A DNA stretch of 64,000 bases from assembly GCA_018303845.1 (NCBI GenBank), contig JAGVXH010000003.1:124001-188000 (forward strand), in the 5' to 3' direction. Position 1 is the stretch's first letter; the number at the start of each line of letters is the position of its first letter. Made by a program: the position numbers and the translations under genes. Origin of the DNA: Candidatus Pacearchaeota archaeon (GTDB taxonomy: Archaea > Nanobdellota > Nanobdellia > Pacearchaeales > GW2011-AR1). Shown here in pieces: positions 53,551 to 63,211 of the stretch. A model generated the notes under the pieces. The model had not been told where the DNA came from and did not search any database. It worked only from the letters and a program-made list of their open reading frames with translations.

Positions 53551-53753
53551 AGAGATAACTGGGACGCGGTGAAAAAATCCGCAAGAGCTACCATTTTACA
53601 GACAGTTCTCTTGTCTTTTTACAAGGCAACACAACCCCCCCAGATTGCGAGTTCCGCACAGCGAGTTATAGTCCCATCGCCGGCTTAATAGTCACAACTA
53701 TTAACGAAAGTTGCTTGTGAGTATCCTTTCCAAGGACAACCGATGTTATCTCC
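53551..53753 (-). ncRNA. Structured RNA (~203 nt) or structured 5' leader, unidentified
   Basis: On the minus strand the ends pair: GGAGATAAC (53753-53745) with GTTATCTCT (53559-53551), nine consecutive pairs including one wobble. Inside are smaller hairpins: AATAGTTGTGACTATT, CTTGTAAAAAGACAAG, GCGGATTTTTTCACCGC and GGTTGT...ACAAGCAAC. A TATA box (ATATATATATTTTTA) is centred about 26 nt upstream of the 5' end, fixing the orientation. I could not match it to RNase P, SRP, 5S or a known riboswitch by eye. It is either an independent ncRNA or the leader of the basic protein gene. Confidence 0.65.
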
Positions 53754-53974
53754 AGCAATAACTAAACCCATAAAAATATATATATTCCTAATACAAAAAT
53801 ATTGTCAGAATAAGAAATACAAAAGCTATAAATTAATTTTTGATAAAAACCTAATCAACAATATTCAATCAACAATCAAAAAATCCATTCACTCCCAAAA
53901 ACATTCAAGCAACCAATACTCGCCCTCTACAACCCACCACCTTCCAACAACATTCAACCAAACATTATCATCCA
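53754..53974. promoter_or_regulatory. Intergenic with TATA box of the structured RNA
   Basis: ATATATATATTTTTA (about 53771-53785 on the minus strand) is the probable promoter of the RNA. The rest is A/T- and C-rich, with a few iterations of ACATTCAAnCAA; no coding frame is convincing. Confidence 0.5.
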
Positions 53975-56900
53975 TCACAACTTCTCCTTCGCCTCATCAT
54001 AAGCCGCTTTAGAAATATACCCATATCGATATTGCTCTTCCAAAGTCTTCAAGTAATCACGCCTATGACTTCCAATCTCCGATTTCTGATTTCTAATTTC
54101 TGGCTTTTGATTTTTAATTTCTGGCTTTTGATCTCTAACATATTTCCTTCTCAACTTCTCAAACTTCATCTGTCCCAAAACCTTCTTAGTCCTAATCCAC
54201 AAAACCCAAATAATCAAAATCAACAAAATCAAAATTCCAGCAATCAAAACCCAAACCAACCAAGGCATTTTCTCGACGCTAACAATCCCATCCAATTCAT
54301 ATTCAACCGTCTCAATATCATTTTCAATTCTCCCCAAATATTCCAAACTCTCCAAATACTTTCTGGCCTTCAGCCTCTCATCAAATAAATCGAAATCCAA
54401 ATTAATCCTCTGAATAGAATCAAAAATCACACCAACATCAAAATCATCATTATCAGCAATAACGGCCCGAGTCCTCAAATTCTCCAACCTATCCTCAAGC
54501 CTACTCTTTCGATGTGCAAGCAACTCATCCTTAGAATCAAAAACAGCAACCTCATAATCCATACTGCTCTCTATACTTCCAGACCAAACACGAACAACAC
54601 CAGAATAAAATCCACTATCAAAATCATCTGGTATACTAATCTTAATAGGCAACACAACCTTCTCTCCCATGGGAAGCAAATCCAAAACTCCACTCACACC
54701 AATCTCAACACCATCGACAACCAAAGACCCAGAAACCTTCGCCAAATCCCAATCCAAATTATTCTTCATCTCAACCATCAAATAAGCAACTCCACCTCTC
54801 TCAATTTCCAACTCATTCGGATCAATATCCAAAATAATCAAATTCTCTTCTTCGATAACAACAACTTCTCCAGCAATCGAAGCGCCACCTCCACCTCCGC
54901 CAGCACTAGGACCAGGCTCAGGCAGAACAGTACCATTCCCATCAATAACAAAAAAATTCTTAGACGTAGTAATAGGTCCAATCACCGTAGAATAATCCAT
55001 AGTTACATACAAAAAATGCTCACCCAAAGACTGCCAATTAAAAATCGGCAAAGTCCGACTAATCGTAGTATTACCCATCGCATCAACAAAAATAGCCTCG
55101 CCTGTAACTCGACTATAATTATTCCCACTAGCGTCCATTACCCAATAATCCAAATAAACATCTTGCGGAACTTCACCCATATTCTTCATAATAATCTCAA
55201 ATGGAACAACACCACCTCGAACAGCATCCACTACACTCAAATTTAAAATCAAATCAAACGGACCCCCACTAGAAACTCGAAACGCCTGCACATCCTGAAA
55301 ACTTCGCGTCCCTTGCGAAACATCTACCAATGCCAAAAAATCCCCCGTAGGAGAATTCGCAGGCATAGCATATTTATACAAATACAAAAACGAGCTACTA
55401 GTATTACTCACCAAATCAAAATCTCCTAAATCAGCAATAGTATACTCATTTTGCGCCGGATCATAAACAATTAAATCAACATCCGTAGGTGGCGCATTTA
55501 ATTCTCCAGTCGAGTATACCAATAAATAAAACGCCATCACACTATTAGGATACCAAGTCACCGACGTATCAAGCGAAATAAAAAGATGATCATATACACT
55601 AAACGAATCATTGTCAAAACCACTAATCCTTTTCCCAGAAATAACGTCATCATAACCAGTCTGTGAACTCAAGCTATAATTGCCAACAACAGCGTCGCTA
55701 GGAATATTAAAACTGGGCAAAACACTAAGATGCCCTAAATCATTAGTTCGCAACATCTCCATATAACGAACAAGCCCGTCGCTGTCCTTAACTGAAATAT
55801 TAACATCCGAAGCAAGCCCAGTTCCACTATAATCTCTAACATTATAATAAATAGTCCCGCTCTCCCCCAGTAAATAATCCTCCCAACCAGTCCGCAAACT
55901 AACATTCAACCGTGCAAAACTAACTAAACTATCATTATCAAAACCCATTCCTCCACTATAATCCCTTGCAAAAACATTCAAATAATAATTCCCCCTATCC
56001 ATCGTATTAGAATAATTAACCTCCCAGCTACTATAACCTCCAACTCCCAAAACAGAAACATTAGACAAATTAACTTTCTCGACCACCCCATTAGGACGCG
56101 TCACATTAGCCCAAACTTGTTCAATACCAGAAAACGACCTATCACTAATATTCGCCCTAATCAAAAAGCTCCCTCCCTGTTCAACTTCATCGTCCATCGT
56201 CATCCAAACCTCAGGACCAAAAACAACCAACAAAGAAACATTCAGCATCCTACTCAAAGGCTCGCCATTCAAAACACCAATAATATAATTCAAAACAAAA
56301 GCCTCATTAGGGGGAGCACCAGTTGTATTATATCGAACATAAAAACTCTCATTGGTTTGTTTGGCAACACTAAAATTCTGCGGAGAAACATAAGTATAAT
56401 TACCACCCAAAGGCATTACAGAAAAATTCAATTCAACATTCCCACTATTATTCACAACAACTTCACAAATATCCCCGCCCTGCTCAACCAAAACAACCCC
56501 ATCACAACCAACCCTAGAAACATCCCAAGTCCCACGCTCACCAACGCTAACATTAATACCAAAACTTCTAACTCCCGCGTTCAAACTTCCAACACCGACT
56601 ACACCAGAATAATTTCCAGGAGAATAACCTTCAGGCACACCAACAAAAATTTCAACATCTCCGCTAGCCCCCAAAACAAGTCCAGAAAAATTCGTCGGCA
56701 CAAAATCAACAAAAAAATCCGAACAAACAACACCAGAAGCACAAGAAAACAAAATATCTAAAACCTCGTCGTTCCCAATAGAGTCCACACTAAAATTACC
56801 ATAACTTCTATTTTCACCCTCGCCTACATCCTCATCAAAAACAAATCCGCTCAAACTAAAGATAGGGTTAGCCTCAACAACAACCCCCAAATACTGAACA

Positions 56901-59206
56901 GAATAATTCAAACTCAAATCTGGATTAATCCAAGAAACATTAATTGTAATATTATAATCTCCAGGTATACCCCCACTCAAAACATCAACTAAAAAAGATT
57001 TCGAACAATTCTCCCCAGAAGACAAACTCCCACATTCCTCAAAAGAAATATTAGAAACAAAATCCCCACTAGGCATAATCAAAGAAACATTAACACCAGG
57101 CGCAAAACCTCCACCAATATTCTCCACAAAAACCTCCACACTAAAATTCGCGCCATCACTTTGCGTCACGTCAGAAACAATCTTCGTCAACGGGGAAAAC
57201 CCAAAATCAACAACAGTCTTATCAGGCTCAACATAAAACCAATCCGAACCAGAACCCAAATTACCAGACACGCTACCCAAACAATTCAACTCATAACCAC
57301 CAAGAATCCCAGGCGCACTAAAATTAATAGAATAATTCCCTAATGAAACCTCCAAAACATCGAAGACAAAAGTCCCATTATAATCACAGCTAACAACTCC
57401 ACTAACCCCCGAATCATTACGAACATTTTCCAAAATAAAACTAGCAAAAACATTCCTTCCAACAAGACCAGTCGGATTCAAAATATTCAAAGCCCCATTC
57501 AACCTATCGCTAACCTCAAACCCAAAAGAATCCATCCCAATTTCTTGAAAATACTTATCATAAATTTTAGCCGAAACATTCCAATTCCCAACATCAGCCA
57601 AAACACTCAAAGTATACCTTCCTCCATAAACTTTGTCCCCAGCCAAGCCATCATCATGCAACCCATCGTCAAATAATTTCAAAACAACATCGTCAACAAC
57701 AGAGCCAGTTCCCATATCAAAAGTCACATTAACTCCCCTAACCAAATCATGCGAATCCGTCAAAACATTAAGCAAAACCAAAACACTTTCATTCAAATTA
57801 TACACATCAAACTCCGTCGACAAATTAGAAATCACAACATATTCTTCGCCACTCCCCAAATCCAAAACAACCGGCGTCACAAGTCTATCTTTCAAATCAC
57901 TAACTCCCGTATGAGTGCTATCTGCATTAAAATAAACCGCAACCTTATTAGAAATACTCTCTCCGGAATTAATAGTAGTCGCCCCAAGCTGAATTCCAAT
58001 CACCCCACTAAAAACACTGCCCTGCGCATAATAATTCGTAGTCCCAACTTCAAGAACATTAATAACCCCAACACCAAACGCCCCAACTGTCTTCGTCGCC
58101 GACTTCCAACTCCAAGGATCACTTCCCGCCCCACCAGGACCAATCAAATTATCAAGCCCAAAAACTCTGTCAACATCATACGACGGAACACCAACCCCAT
58201 CACTAGAACGACTAACCGCAACCCCACCTAAATTCCTAAACCCATGCTCCATAAAAATCCAAGGACTCCCGTCATAAATAACATACCTTCGCCAAATCTC
58301 ATTCCCAGTCGGGCTCACAGTCCCCCAATTAACCTCATTTCCTTCCTGATAAACAACCTTCTTCACACTCCCATCAAACTCAAGCGTCGCGTCCCCATCC
58401 AAATCAGCACCAAAATAATTAGTCCCATTATAATATCTCAAATACTCAGCAGTCCGTTCACCTGCAACGACATTAAAAATAACCTTAGAAAAATCCACCC
58501 TTTCCGCATAATAAATCCCGCTAGTCCCTTCTCCTCTCGATGTGTCAACCCTAATATCAATCAGCCCATTATCAACAGAAAACTCGCTCCCATCAAAATT
58601 GTAACTAACCAAACTTGAATATCCTGGGATCGCCTTCCCATTGTCTACCGAATCAAAATAAATCAAAAAATCCCGAGCATCAGAACCAGCCGTCGTCCCA
58701 TTCAAAATAAATACAACATAGCCCTCTTCCCCGCTAACAACCTCAAAATCACTTTTTAATTCCGAAACAACATAACCCGAAGAATTATATTCAATCACCC
58801 GAACCGAATCCAAATCAAGTGCAGAAGAATCCCCCAAAGAATCAAGCTCACTTCTAAAATCAACCAAAACCTCAACCGGCCAATTCACTCTAGACAACCC
58901 ACCCATATCTACCTCAACGCCAACTCGATACCTCCAAGAACTATTCCACCATTCTCCAGTCGCAGGAATCGGAGTCACACCAACAATCGCTTGTCCAGTA
59001 AAAGTAGAAAAAATATTACGAAAAAATTCCACAATTATATCAATCAAATTTTGACCCTTTTCTACTTCCCCACCCAACGCGACAACATTCCCAAAACAAA
59101 ATAACAGCAGCAGACAAACCCCCACTCGAAGAGTGAGCCATCCACTCGAAGAGTGAGCCATCCACTCGAAGAGTGAGCCATTCCAATGGAAATTTTTAAT
59201 TTTCAT
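53975..59206 (-). CDS. Giant membrane-anchored surface protein
   Basis: The protein has 1743 residues. An unusual N-terminus built partly from the 20-nt repeats precedes a signal helix (GVCLLLLFCFGNVVALGG). Then come FFRNIFSTFTGQAIVGVTP, a DUF2341-like beta-domain (TGEWWNSSWRYRVGVEV), many CARDB/Ig-like modules with N-x-S/T sites, a Gly-rich linker (GPSAGGGGGGASIAGE), a coiled coil, a transmembrane helix (WLVWVLIAGILILLILIIWV) and a cytoplasmic tail ending in a SHOCT-like YRYGYISKAAYDEAKEKL. It is likely a main surface-layer or adhesion protein. A Met at 59161 is an alternative start; 59206 has a GGGGGG sequence 5 nt before it. Confidence 0.75.
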   Translation of the reverse strand: MKIKNFHWNGSLFEWMAHSSSGWLTLRVGVCLLLLFCFGNVVALGGEVEKGQNLIDIIVEFFRNIFSTFTGQAIVGVTPIPATGEWWNSSWRYRVGVEVDMGGLSRVNWPVEVLVDFRSELDSLGDSSALDLDSVRVIEYNSSGYVVSELKSDFEVVSGEEGYVVFILNGTTAGSDARDFLIYFDSVDNGKAIPGYSSLVSYNFDGSEFSVDNGLIDIRVDTSRGEGTSGIYYAERVDFSKVIFNVVAGERTAEYLRYYNGTNYFGADLDGDATLEFDGSVKKVVYQEGNEVNWGTVSPTGNEIWRRYVIYDGSPWIFMEHGFRNLGGVAVSRSSDGVGVPSYDVDRVFGLDNLIGPGGAGSDPWSWKSATKTVGAFGVGVINVLEVGTTNYYAQGSVFSGVIGIQLGATTINSGESISNKVAVYFNADSTHTGVSDLKDRLVTPVVLDLGSGEEYVVISNLSTEFDVYNLNESVLVLLNVLTDSHDLVRGVNVTFDMGTGSVVDDVVLKLFDDGLHDDGLAGDKVYGGRYTLSVLADVGNWNVSAKIYDKYFQEIGMDSFGFEVSDRLNGALNILNPTGLVGRNVFASFILENVRNDSGVSGVVSCDYNGTFVFDVLEVSLGNYSINFSAPGILGGYELNCLGSVSGNLGSGSDWFYVEPDKTVVDFGFSPLTKIVSDVTQSDGANFSVEVFVENIGGGFAPGVNVSLIMPSGDFVSNISFEECGSLSSGENCSKSFLVDVLSGGIPGDYNITINVSWINPDLSLNYSVQYLGVVVEANPIFSLSGFVFDEDVGEGENRSYGNFSVDSIGNDEVLDILFSCASGVVCSDFFVDFVPTNFSGLVLGASGDVEIFVGVPEGYSPGNYSGVVGVGSLNAGVRSFGINVSVGERGTWDVSRVGCDGVVLVEQGGDICEVVVNNSGNVELNFSVMPLGGNYTYVSPQNFSVAKQTNESFYVRYNTTGAPPNEAFVLNYIIGVLNGEPLSRMLNVSLLVVFGPEVWMTMDDEVEQGGSFLIRANISDRSFSGIEQVWANVTRPNGVVEKVNLSNVSVLGVGGYSSWEVNYSNTMDRGNYYLNVFARDYSGGMGFDNDSLVSFARLNVSLRTGWEDYLLGESGTIYYNVRDYSGTGLASDVNISVKDSDGLVRYMEMLRTNDLGHLSVLPSFNIPSDAVVGNYSLSSQTGYDDVISGKRISGFDNDSFSVYDHLFISLDTSVTWYPNSVMAFYLLVYSTGELNAPPTDVDLIVYDPAQNEYTIADLGDFDLVSNTSSSFLYLYKYAMPANSPTGDFLALVDVSQGTRSFQDVQAFRVSSGGPFDLILNLSVVDAVRGGVVPFEIIMKNMGEVPQDVYLDYWVMDASGNNYSRVTGEAIFVDAMGNTTISRTLPIFNWQSLGEHFLYVTMDYSTVIGPITTSKNFFVIDGNGTVLPEPGPSAGGGGGGASIAGEVVVIEEENLIILDIDPNELEIERGGVAYLMVEMKNNLDWDLAKVSGSLVVDGVEIGVSGVLDLLPMGEKVVLPIKISIPDDFDSGFYSGVVRVWSGSIESSMDYEVAVFDSKDELLAHRKSRLEDRLENLRTRAVIADNDDFDVGVIFDSIQRINLDFDLFDERLKARKYLESLEYLGRIENDIETVEYELDGIVSVEKMPWLVWVLIAGILILLILIIWVLWIRTKKVLGQMKFEKLRRKYVRDQKPEIKNQKPEIRNQKSEIGSHRRDYLKTLEEQYRYGYISKAAYDEAKEKL
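58949..59015. repeat. 67-bp direct repeat shared with 59247-59313
   Basis: The two 67-nt segments are identical and encode STFTGQAIVGVTPIPATGEW in the large gene and in the upstream truncated gene. They lie 298 bp apart, the footprint of a partial tandem duplication. Confidence 0.8.
59122..59181. repeat. Three tandem copies of a 20-nt palindromic unit
   Basis: CCACTCGAAGAGTGAGCCAT is repeated exactly three times. Each unit contains the inverted repeat CACTC-GAA-GAGTG. Because 20 is not a multiple of 3, the N-terminal coding of the large surface protein is read in a different frame in each copy. Confidence 0.9.
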
Positions 59207-59243
59207 TGAGCCCCCCGAAATAAAAATTTTTAATTTTTATTTC
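59184..59243. repeat. Two adjacent AT-rich palindromes
   Basis: 59184-59208 starts CAATGGAAATT and ends AATTTTCATTG (one mismatch) around TTT; 59217-59243 starts GAAATAAAAATT and ends AATTTTTATTTC (perfect arms) around TTT. Both encode a KIKNF-like peptide, and they flank a CCCCCC run. They sit exactly at the junction of the truncated and full-length surface genes. Confidence 0.8.
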
Positions 59244-59435
59244 ATGCCATTCTCCAGTCGCAGGAATCGGAGTCACACCAACAATCGCTTGTCCAGTAAA
59301 AGTAGAAAAAATACTCCTAAAAAAATCAACAACAACATCCCAAAAACTGCCCCCCTCATTCACAATATCCTCAGCCAAAACCCCACTAAAACAAAACATA
59401 ACAACAAACAAAGCTACCCAAATTCTATCCTTCAA
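59196..59435 (-). CDS. Truncated paralogue of the giant surface protein
   Basis: From the Met at 59435 (MLKDRIWVALFVVMFCFSGV, a clean signal peptide) the product has 79 residues; an upstream Met (59528) adds a non-signal-like lead. The part DVVVDFFRSIFSTFTGQAIV matches the N-terminus of the 1743-residue protein, then the sequence switches at TGEW to HEIKIKNFYFGGLNEN and stops, overlapping the next ATG by 11 nt. It is probably the original 5' end of the large gene, separated by duplication and palindrome insertion. Confidence 0.65.
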   Translation of the reverse strand: MKDRIWVALFVVMFCFSGVLAEDIVNEGGSFWDVVVDFFRSIFSTFTGQAIVGVTPIPATGEWHEIKIKNFYFGGLNEN

Positions 59436-59723
59436 CATACACAAAAACAACAAACAAAATTCAAATAACCCTATACGAACATATTCCAAAAAAAACCCAC
59501 CCACAAACCTTAAAAAACATGTTACCACTAAGAAATGTCAATATACACAAAAATCCACATACAAACAGAAATCCAATCAATTACAATTAAGTAATTCTCC
59601 AGAAATACGTGGATAAGAAAAAGAAATACCAAGTCAAAGATATTTCAAAAGAGTTTTATCTTAGACTTGTCTATATATAAAATATTATTTTTACAACGAA
59701 ATACCAAACAAAAGGAGAAAATC

Positions 59724-59921
59724 ATGGAATCCATCGTCGCAGTAATCGTATTCATAGGAGTAATCTTCTTAACGATAAGCATATGTACAAAACACATGGA
59801 AGAAGAAATAAAAAAAGCCCTAGGAAAACAAAAGGAAGAATTTGAAGCAGAAAAAAAACTATGGCAGAAGCAAAATCCAGATCAAGCATACCTGCATACA
59901 TTAGAAACTATCATGGATTAA
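59724..59921 (+). CDS. Small single-span membrane protein
   Basis: The 65-residue product has a hydrophobic helix (SIVAVIVFIGVIFLTISICT) followed by a charged cytoplasmic helix. I chose the ATG at 59724 because GGAG ends 7 nt before it and a TATA box (TATATATAAAAT, about 59671-59682) precedes the short leader. Function unknown. Confidence 0.65.
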   Translation: MESIVAVIVFIGVIFLTISICTKHMEEEIKKALGKQKEEFEAEKKLWQKQNPDQAYLHTLETIMD

Positions 59922-60273
59922 CCGCCTATTAACAAAAAATTAACAAGGCCGCCATCCAAGGTAGCACTGTTAATTTTTTCCCAAAACCTATATACTCTAA
60001 CATATATATTACAATATATATTTCACATCACCCAACCCAAAACCCAATCCGTGAGAATCCGTGTGCCAATATTAACAACCACACCTCAAAACAAAAATCT
60101 GTGCAAATCTGTGCAAATCTGTGGCTAAATTTTTCCTCACCCAAAATCATCCTCTTAATCTATAATTACTTCAATCCAATCCAATCCGTGAGAATCCGTG
60201 GAGAATTATTCTCTTACCCCCCTATTACCTATTGCCTATCCTCATCCCGCGAAATCCCGCGGCCAATTTTTCC
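59922..60273. repeat. Intergenic region rich in short-phrase repeats
   Basis: The 352 nt contain AATCCGTGAGAATCCGTG (twice, near 60047 and 60185), CAAATCTGTGCAAATCTGTG (near 60103) and ATCCCGCGAAATCCCGCGG (near 60244), plus TATATAT tracts near 60000. No coding frame is convincing. Confidence 0.65.
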
Positions 60274-60966
60274 TCACCCAAACAAATCATTCAACATCCC
60301 AGCATAAGCCCAATAAACCCCATTCCATTTTGACTCCAAACAAAGCGGAGAAAAATTCGCAACCGCCTTCTGCACCCGAACATTATAAGGCACCGATCCC
60401 AAAACACTTAATCTTCCAACATCCGCAATTTCTCGAGCACTAAGCTCAAAATTCTTTCCCTTAACCATATTCAAAATAATCCCTTTAATCACAATCTTCC
60501 CACGAACCTTCTCAATCAACTGCAAAGTCGAACTTATCGTAGGATAATCAGGCGTCGCAACAAAAACAATCGCATCACTAACCTCAATTGCCTTAGACAG
60601 CTCCGCAAAAGAAGGCGAAGTATCAATCAAAATATAATCATAGTCATCCCTAAGCTCTTCAATAATCCGAACAAAACTCCACCTAGAAACAAAGCCTCCA
60701 CTAACAAGACCAGGCATAACATGCAATCTCTCACTATGCTCATAAACAGCTTCACCAACTTCACTCTTCCGCGCCAAAACATCATGCACAGTCTTTCCAA
60801 CATCAATATATCCAAAATGAATCCCAAGATTCGGCACCGACAAATTCCCGTCAATCACCAAAACCCGTTTCCCCCGTCGAGCAAGAACACTTCCCAAATT
60901 CGCAACAGTCGTAGTCTTCCCTACTCCCCCCTTTATAGAAGAAACCGCCAAAACTTCACAATTCAT
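60274..60966 (-). CDS. MinD/ParA-type ATPase
   Basis: The 230-residue protein has a deviant Walker A KGGVGKTTTV (about 12-21), DGNLSVPNLGIHFG, and Walker B-like YDYILIDTSPSF. It is likely to position a cellular structure or to act in chromosome or surface organisation. The C-terminus lacks an obvious membrane-targeting helix. It overlaps the coiled-coil gene by 4 nt, so the two proteins are probably functional partners. Confidence 0.9.
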   Translation of the reverse strand: MNCEVLAVSSIKGGVGKTTTVANLGSVLARRGKRVLVIDGNLSVPNLGIHFGYIDVGKTVHDVLARKSEVGEAVYEHSERLHVMPGLVSGGFVSRWSFVRIIEELRDDYDYILIDTSPSFAELSKAIEVSDAIVFVATPDYPTISSTLQLIEKVRGKIVIKGIILNMVKGKNFELSAREIADVGRLSVLGSVPYNVRVQKAVANFSPLCLESKWNGVYWAYAGMLNDLFG

Positions 60967-63050
60967 TTCTTCTTCACCCCTTTTATCTTATTCCCAAAAG
61001 AAACCACATGACTTCTCCGCAATCTCTCAAGCACACTCTTCCTCTCCCTAATATCCCTAATCTGATTCTCCCTTTTTTTAATCAAAACCTTGTCCCCCTC
61101 CCGCTCGTCATTATTCCTTATCCCTTCCCCTTTGTTCCTCATCCCTCCGTCCTTATTTCTCGTCGGCTCATCCGACAACCGAGCGAGCTTCTTCTCCCAA
61201 AACATCATCAAATCAAGCGACTCCGCAAGCCTATCATAAATCTTCTCGTTCTCCAAATCAACACGTCCCTCAAAATTCCCAAGCTTCACCTCTAGCTCCC
61301 GAATCTTATCCTTCATCTCTTTACCTTCCTTATCACTTACCCCCTGCTCCTTCCCTTCAGCCGCAATCCCATCCAACCTAGAATTCAACTTCTCAATTTC
61401 ACGCTCCAACATAAAAATCTTATCATCAACATTCTTCTTCAAAACCTCAACCGTGCTATCCTCTTCATTTAAAGAAACAGAAACCGAATCCAACTCCTTC
61501 TCCAAAATATTCACTCTCCGAACAAGCTCAAGCAAAGAATTCGCCTCCACTCTTTTTTCAAGCCCCCTAATCTCGTGAGCAATCTTCCCCGAAACATCCT
61601 TCAAGCTTTCCTCAATTCGCTTAACCGAAAACTTCGCCTCTTCCCTTGTCTTCAAACTCAAATCTTCCAAGTCACTCTTCATCTTCAAAAAATCATTCTC
61701 AAGTTTCATCTTATCTCCAATCCGAACAAAACCATCCATCCCCTTCTCTAAATCCCGAACTCGGCTACCAACCTCAAGCAAAGAATTCCGACTAACCTCC
61801 TTACTTAAAACCGCAATCTCATTATCAATCTTACGAACAAAATCCCGAAGCTCCAATCCAGCCTTTTTACCAACATCCTTCAATTCCAAAGCAACCCCAT
61901 CAAAAGACTTTTTAGCCTCACTTTTCAAAACCATAATTTCTTTACCGACATCAACAACAACCGCCTTAACTCTCTCATCCAAAATCTTCTTCATGTCACT
62001 AATCCCAGCCTCCTGGTTTCTAGCCCCAGTCGCAACTTCATTCTTCAACCCAACAATCTCACTTTCCAATCCCAAAACCCCATCCATCTTAACGACCAAT
62101 TTCTCTAAGTCCGCATTAACCTTATCGGCCCCTTCTTTATTTTCCCTATCAATCCGCCTAGACAATCCCAATATCTCAGAATCAAATTTCCCCACAAAAT
62201 TCCTCAACCCCTCATCAAACTTTTTCAAACTCTCACTAACTTCATTTCTATTCCCAACAAAAACCTTACCCATATCACCACTAAATCTCTCAAAATCCTC
62301 CTTCGCCCTCTTCTTAAAATCCTCAATCTCAAACCCAAGCTTTCTAGAAACCCCACTAACCTCGTCGGACAACTTAATGGAAAGCACATTCAAATTATCC
62401 TTAACCCTTCCAAGCTCTCTCTCCAATTTAACCTTCTCCTCCAACCGAACCGAATCATCTGCCAACTTTTCCAAAACCAAAACTTTCTTCTCTAACTCAG
62501 CCGTAGAATTCTTCAAAATCTTTTTATCAAGCTCATTAAACTCACTTCCCATCAATCTAGAAATTCCCTCAACTTCACTCTTGAGCCTGGCCAAAGAATC
62601 TTCAACACTAATAAACCGACTATTCGTATTCGCCTCAACCCCTTTCCCCAAATCCTTAATCTCCCTAGCAATACTAGAAGAAACACTTTTCACCTCAAAA
62701 TTCAACTTCTTAATACTCTCCTCAATCTCATCTCTTCTCAAATTCAAATCTTCCCGCGCACCCTTAGACAACTCCCTAATCTCCATCTCCAAATTCTTAG
62801 TCACAGCCTCAATCTCTCTCTTTAGTCTACTAGAACTCCCTTCCATTTCCCCAGCAAACCGAGCCGAAAAATCACTCACATTATTTCTCAAAGAAAGTAA
62901 CTCCTTCTCTAGCTTAACCTTATCATCAACACGAACCGAATTGTCAACCCTAGAAGAAATCAACCGCAACTCACTTTCAATCTCATTCAACCTATGAACT
63001 AGAGGCCGAGCCCCCTCACCACTTTTCATTTCTTCATCTTTATCCCTCAT
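60963..63050 (-). CDS. Long coiled-coil protein, partner of the MinD ATPase
   Basis: From MRDKDEEMKSGEGARPLVHR (Met at 63050) the protein has 695 residues, heptad-patterned for almost its whole length, with internal repeats (for example SSRVDNSVRVDDKVKLEKEL and EKLADDSVRLEEKVKLEREL). It resembles tethering, SMC-arm or surface-filament proteins without an NTPase head. The basic C-terminus (RRSHVVSFGNKIKGVKKK) may bind DNA or membrane. Starts at 63089 and 63029 are possible. Confidence 0.7.
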   Translation of the reverse strand: MRDKDEEMKSGEGARPLVHRLNEIESELRLISSRVDNSVRVDDKVKLEKELLSLRNNVSDFSARFAGEMEGSSSRLKREIEAVTKNLEMEIRELSKGAREDLNLRRDEIEESIKKLNFEVKSVSSSIAREIKDLGKGVEANTNSRFISVEDSLARLKSEVEGISRLMGSEFNELDKKILKNSTAELEKKVLVLEKLADDSVRLEEKVKLERELGRVKDNLNVLSIKLSDEVSGVSRKLGFEIEDFKKRAKEDFERFSGDMGKVFVGNRNEVSESLKKFDEGLRNFVGKFDSEILGLSRRIDRENKEGADKVNADLEKLVVKMDGVLGLESEIVGLKNEVATGARNQEAGISDMKKILDERVKAVVVDVGKEIMVLKSEAKKSFDGVALELKDVGKKAGLELRDFVRKIDNEIAVLSKEVSRNSLLEVGSRVRDLEKGMDGFVRIGDKMKLENDFLKMKSDLEDLSLKTREEAKFSVKRIEESLKDVSGKIAHEIRGLEKRVEANSLLELVRRVNILEKELDSVSVSLNEEDSTVEVLKKNVDDKIFMLEREIEKLNSRLDGIAAEGKEQGVSDKEGKEMKDKIRELEVKLGNFEGRVDLENEKIYDRLAESLDLMMFWEKKLARLSDEPTRNKDGGMRNKGEGIRNNDEREGDKVLIKKRENQIRDIRERKSVLERLRRSHVVSFGNKIKGVKKK

Positions 63051-63211
63051 ATCTAGTTTCTTTCCCAGTACCACAAACAAACATCGCAAACAAAAAATAT
63101 ATACAGCATGGCGAACATATTCTCATCAAATATCAATATACAAAATTCCCCACAACTCATTATCATCCTCAATTAAAATAAATCTTAATAAAAAAGAAAG
63201 CTTTACAAAAT

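Noticed and set aside
53551..53753. RNase P, SRP RNA or fluoride riboswitch
   Set aside because: GGCGATGG and GGAAAGGA are present, but the conserved cores (GAGGAAAGUC/ACAGAA, the SRP GNAR/AGCAG loop, the fluoride pseudoknot) are not.
54512..55246. Open frames on the + strand opposite the giant surface protein
   Set aside because: Asn/Ile/Arg/Thr-rich shadow translations of a G-rich coding strand; no promoter or motif.
59122..59181. CRISPR array
   Set aside because: Units are contiguous 20-mers without spacers, and there are no cas genes nearby.
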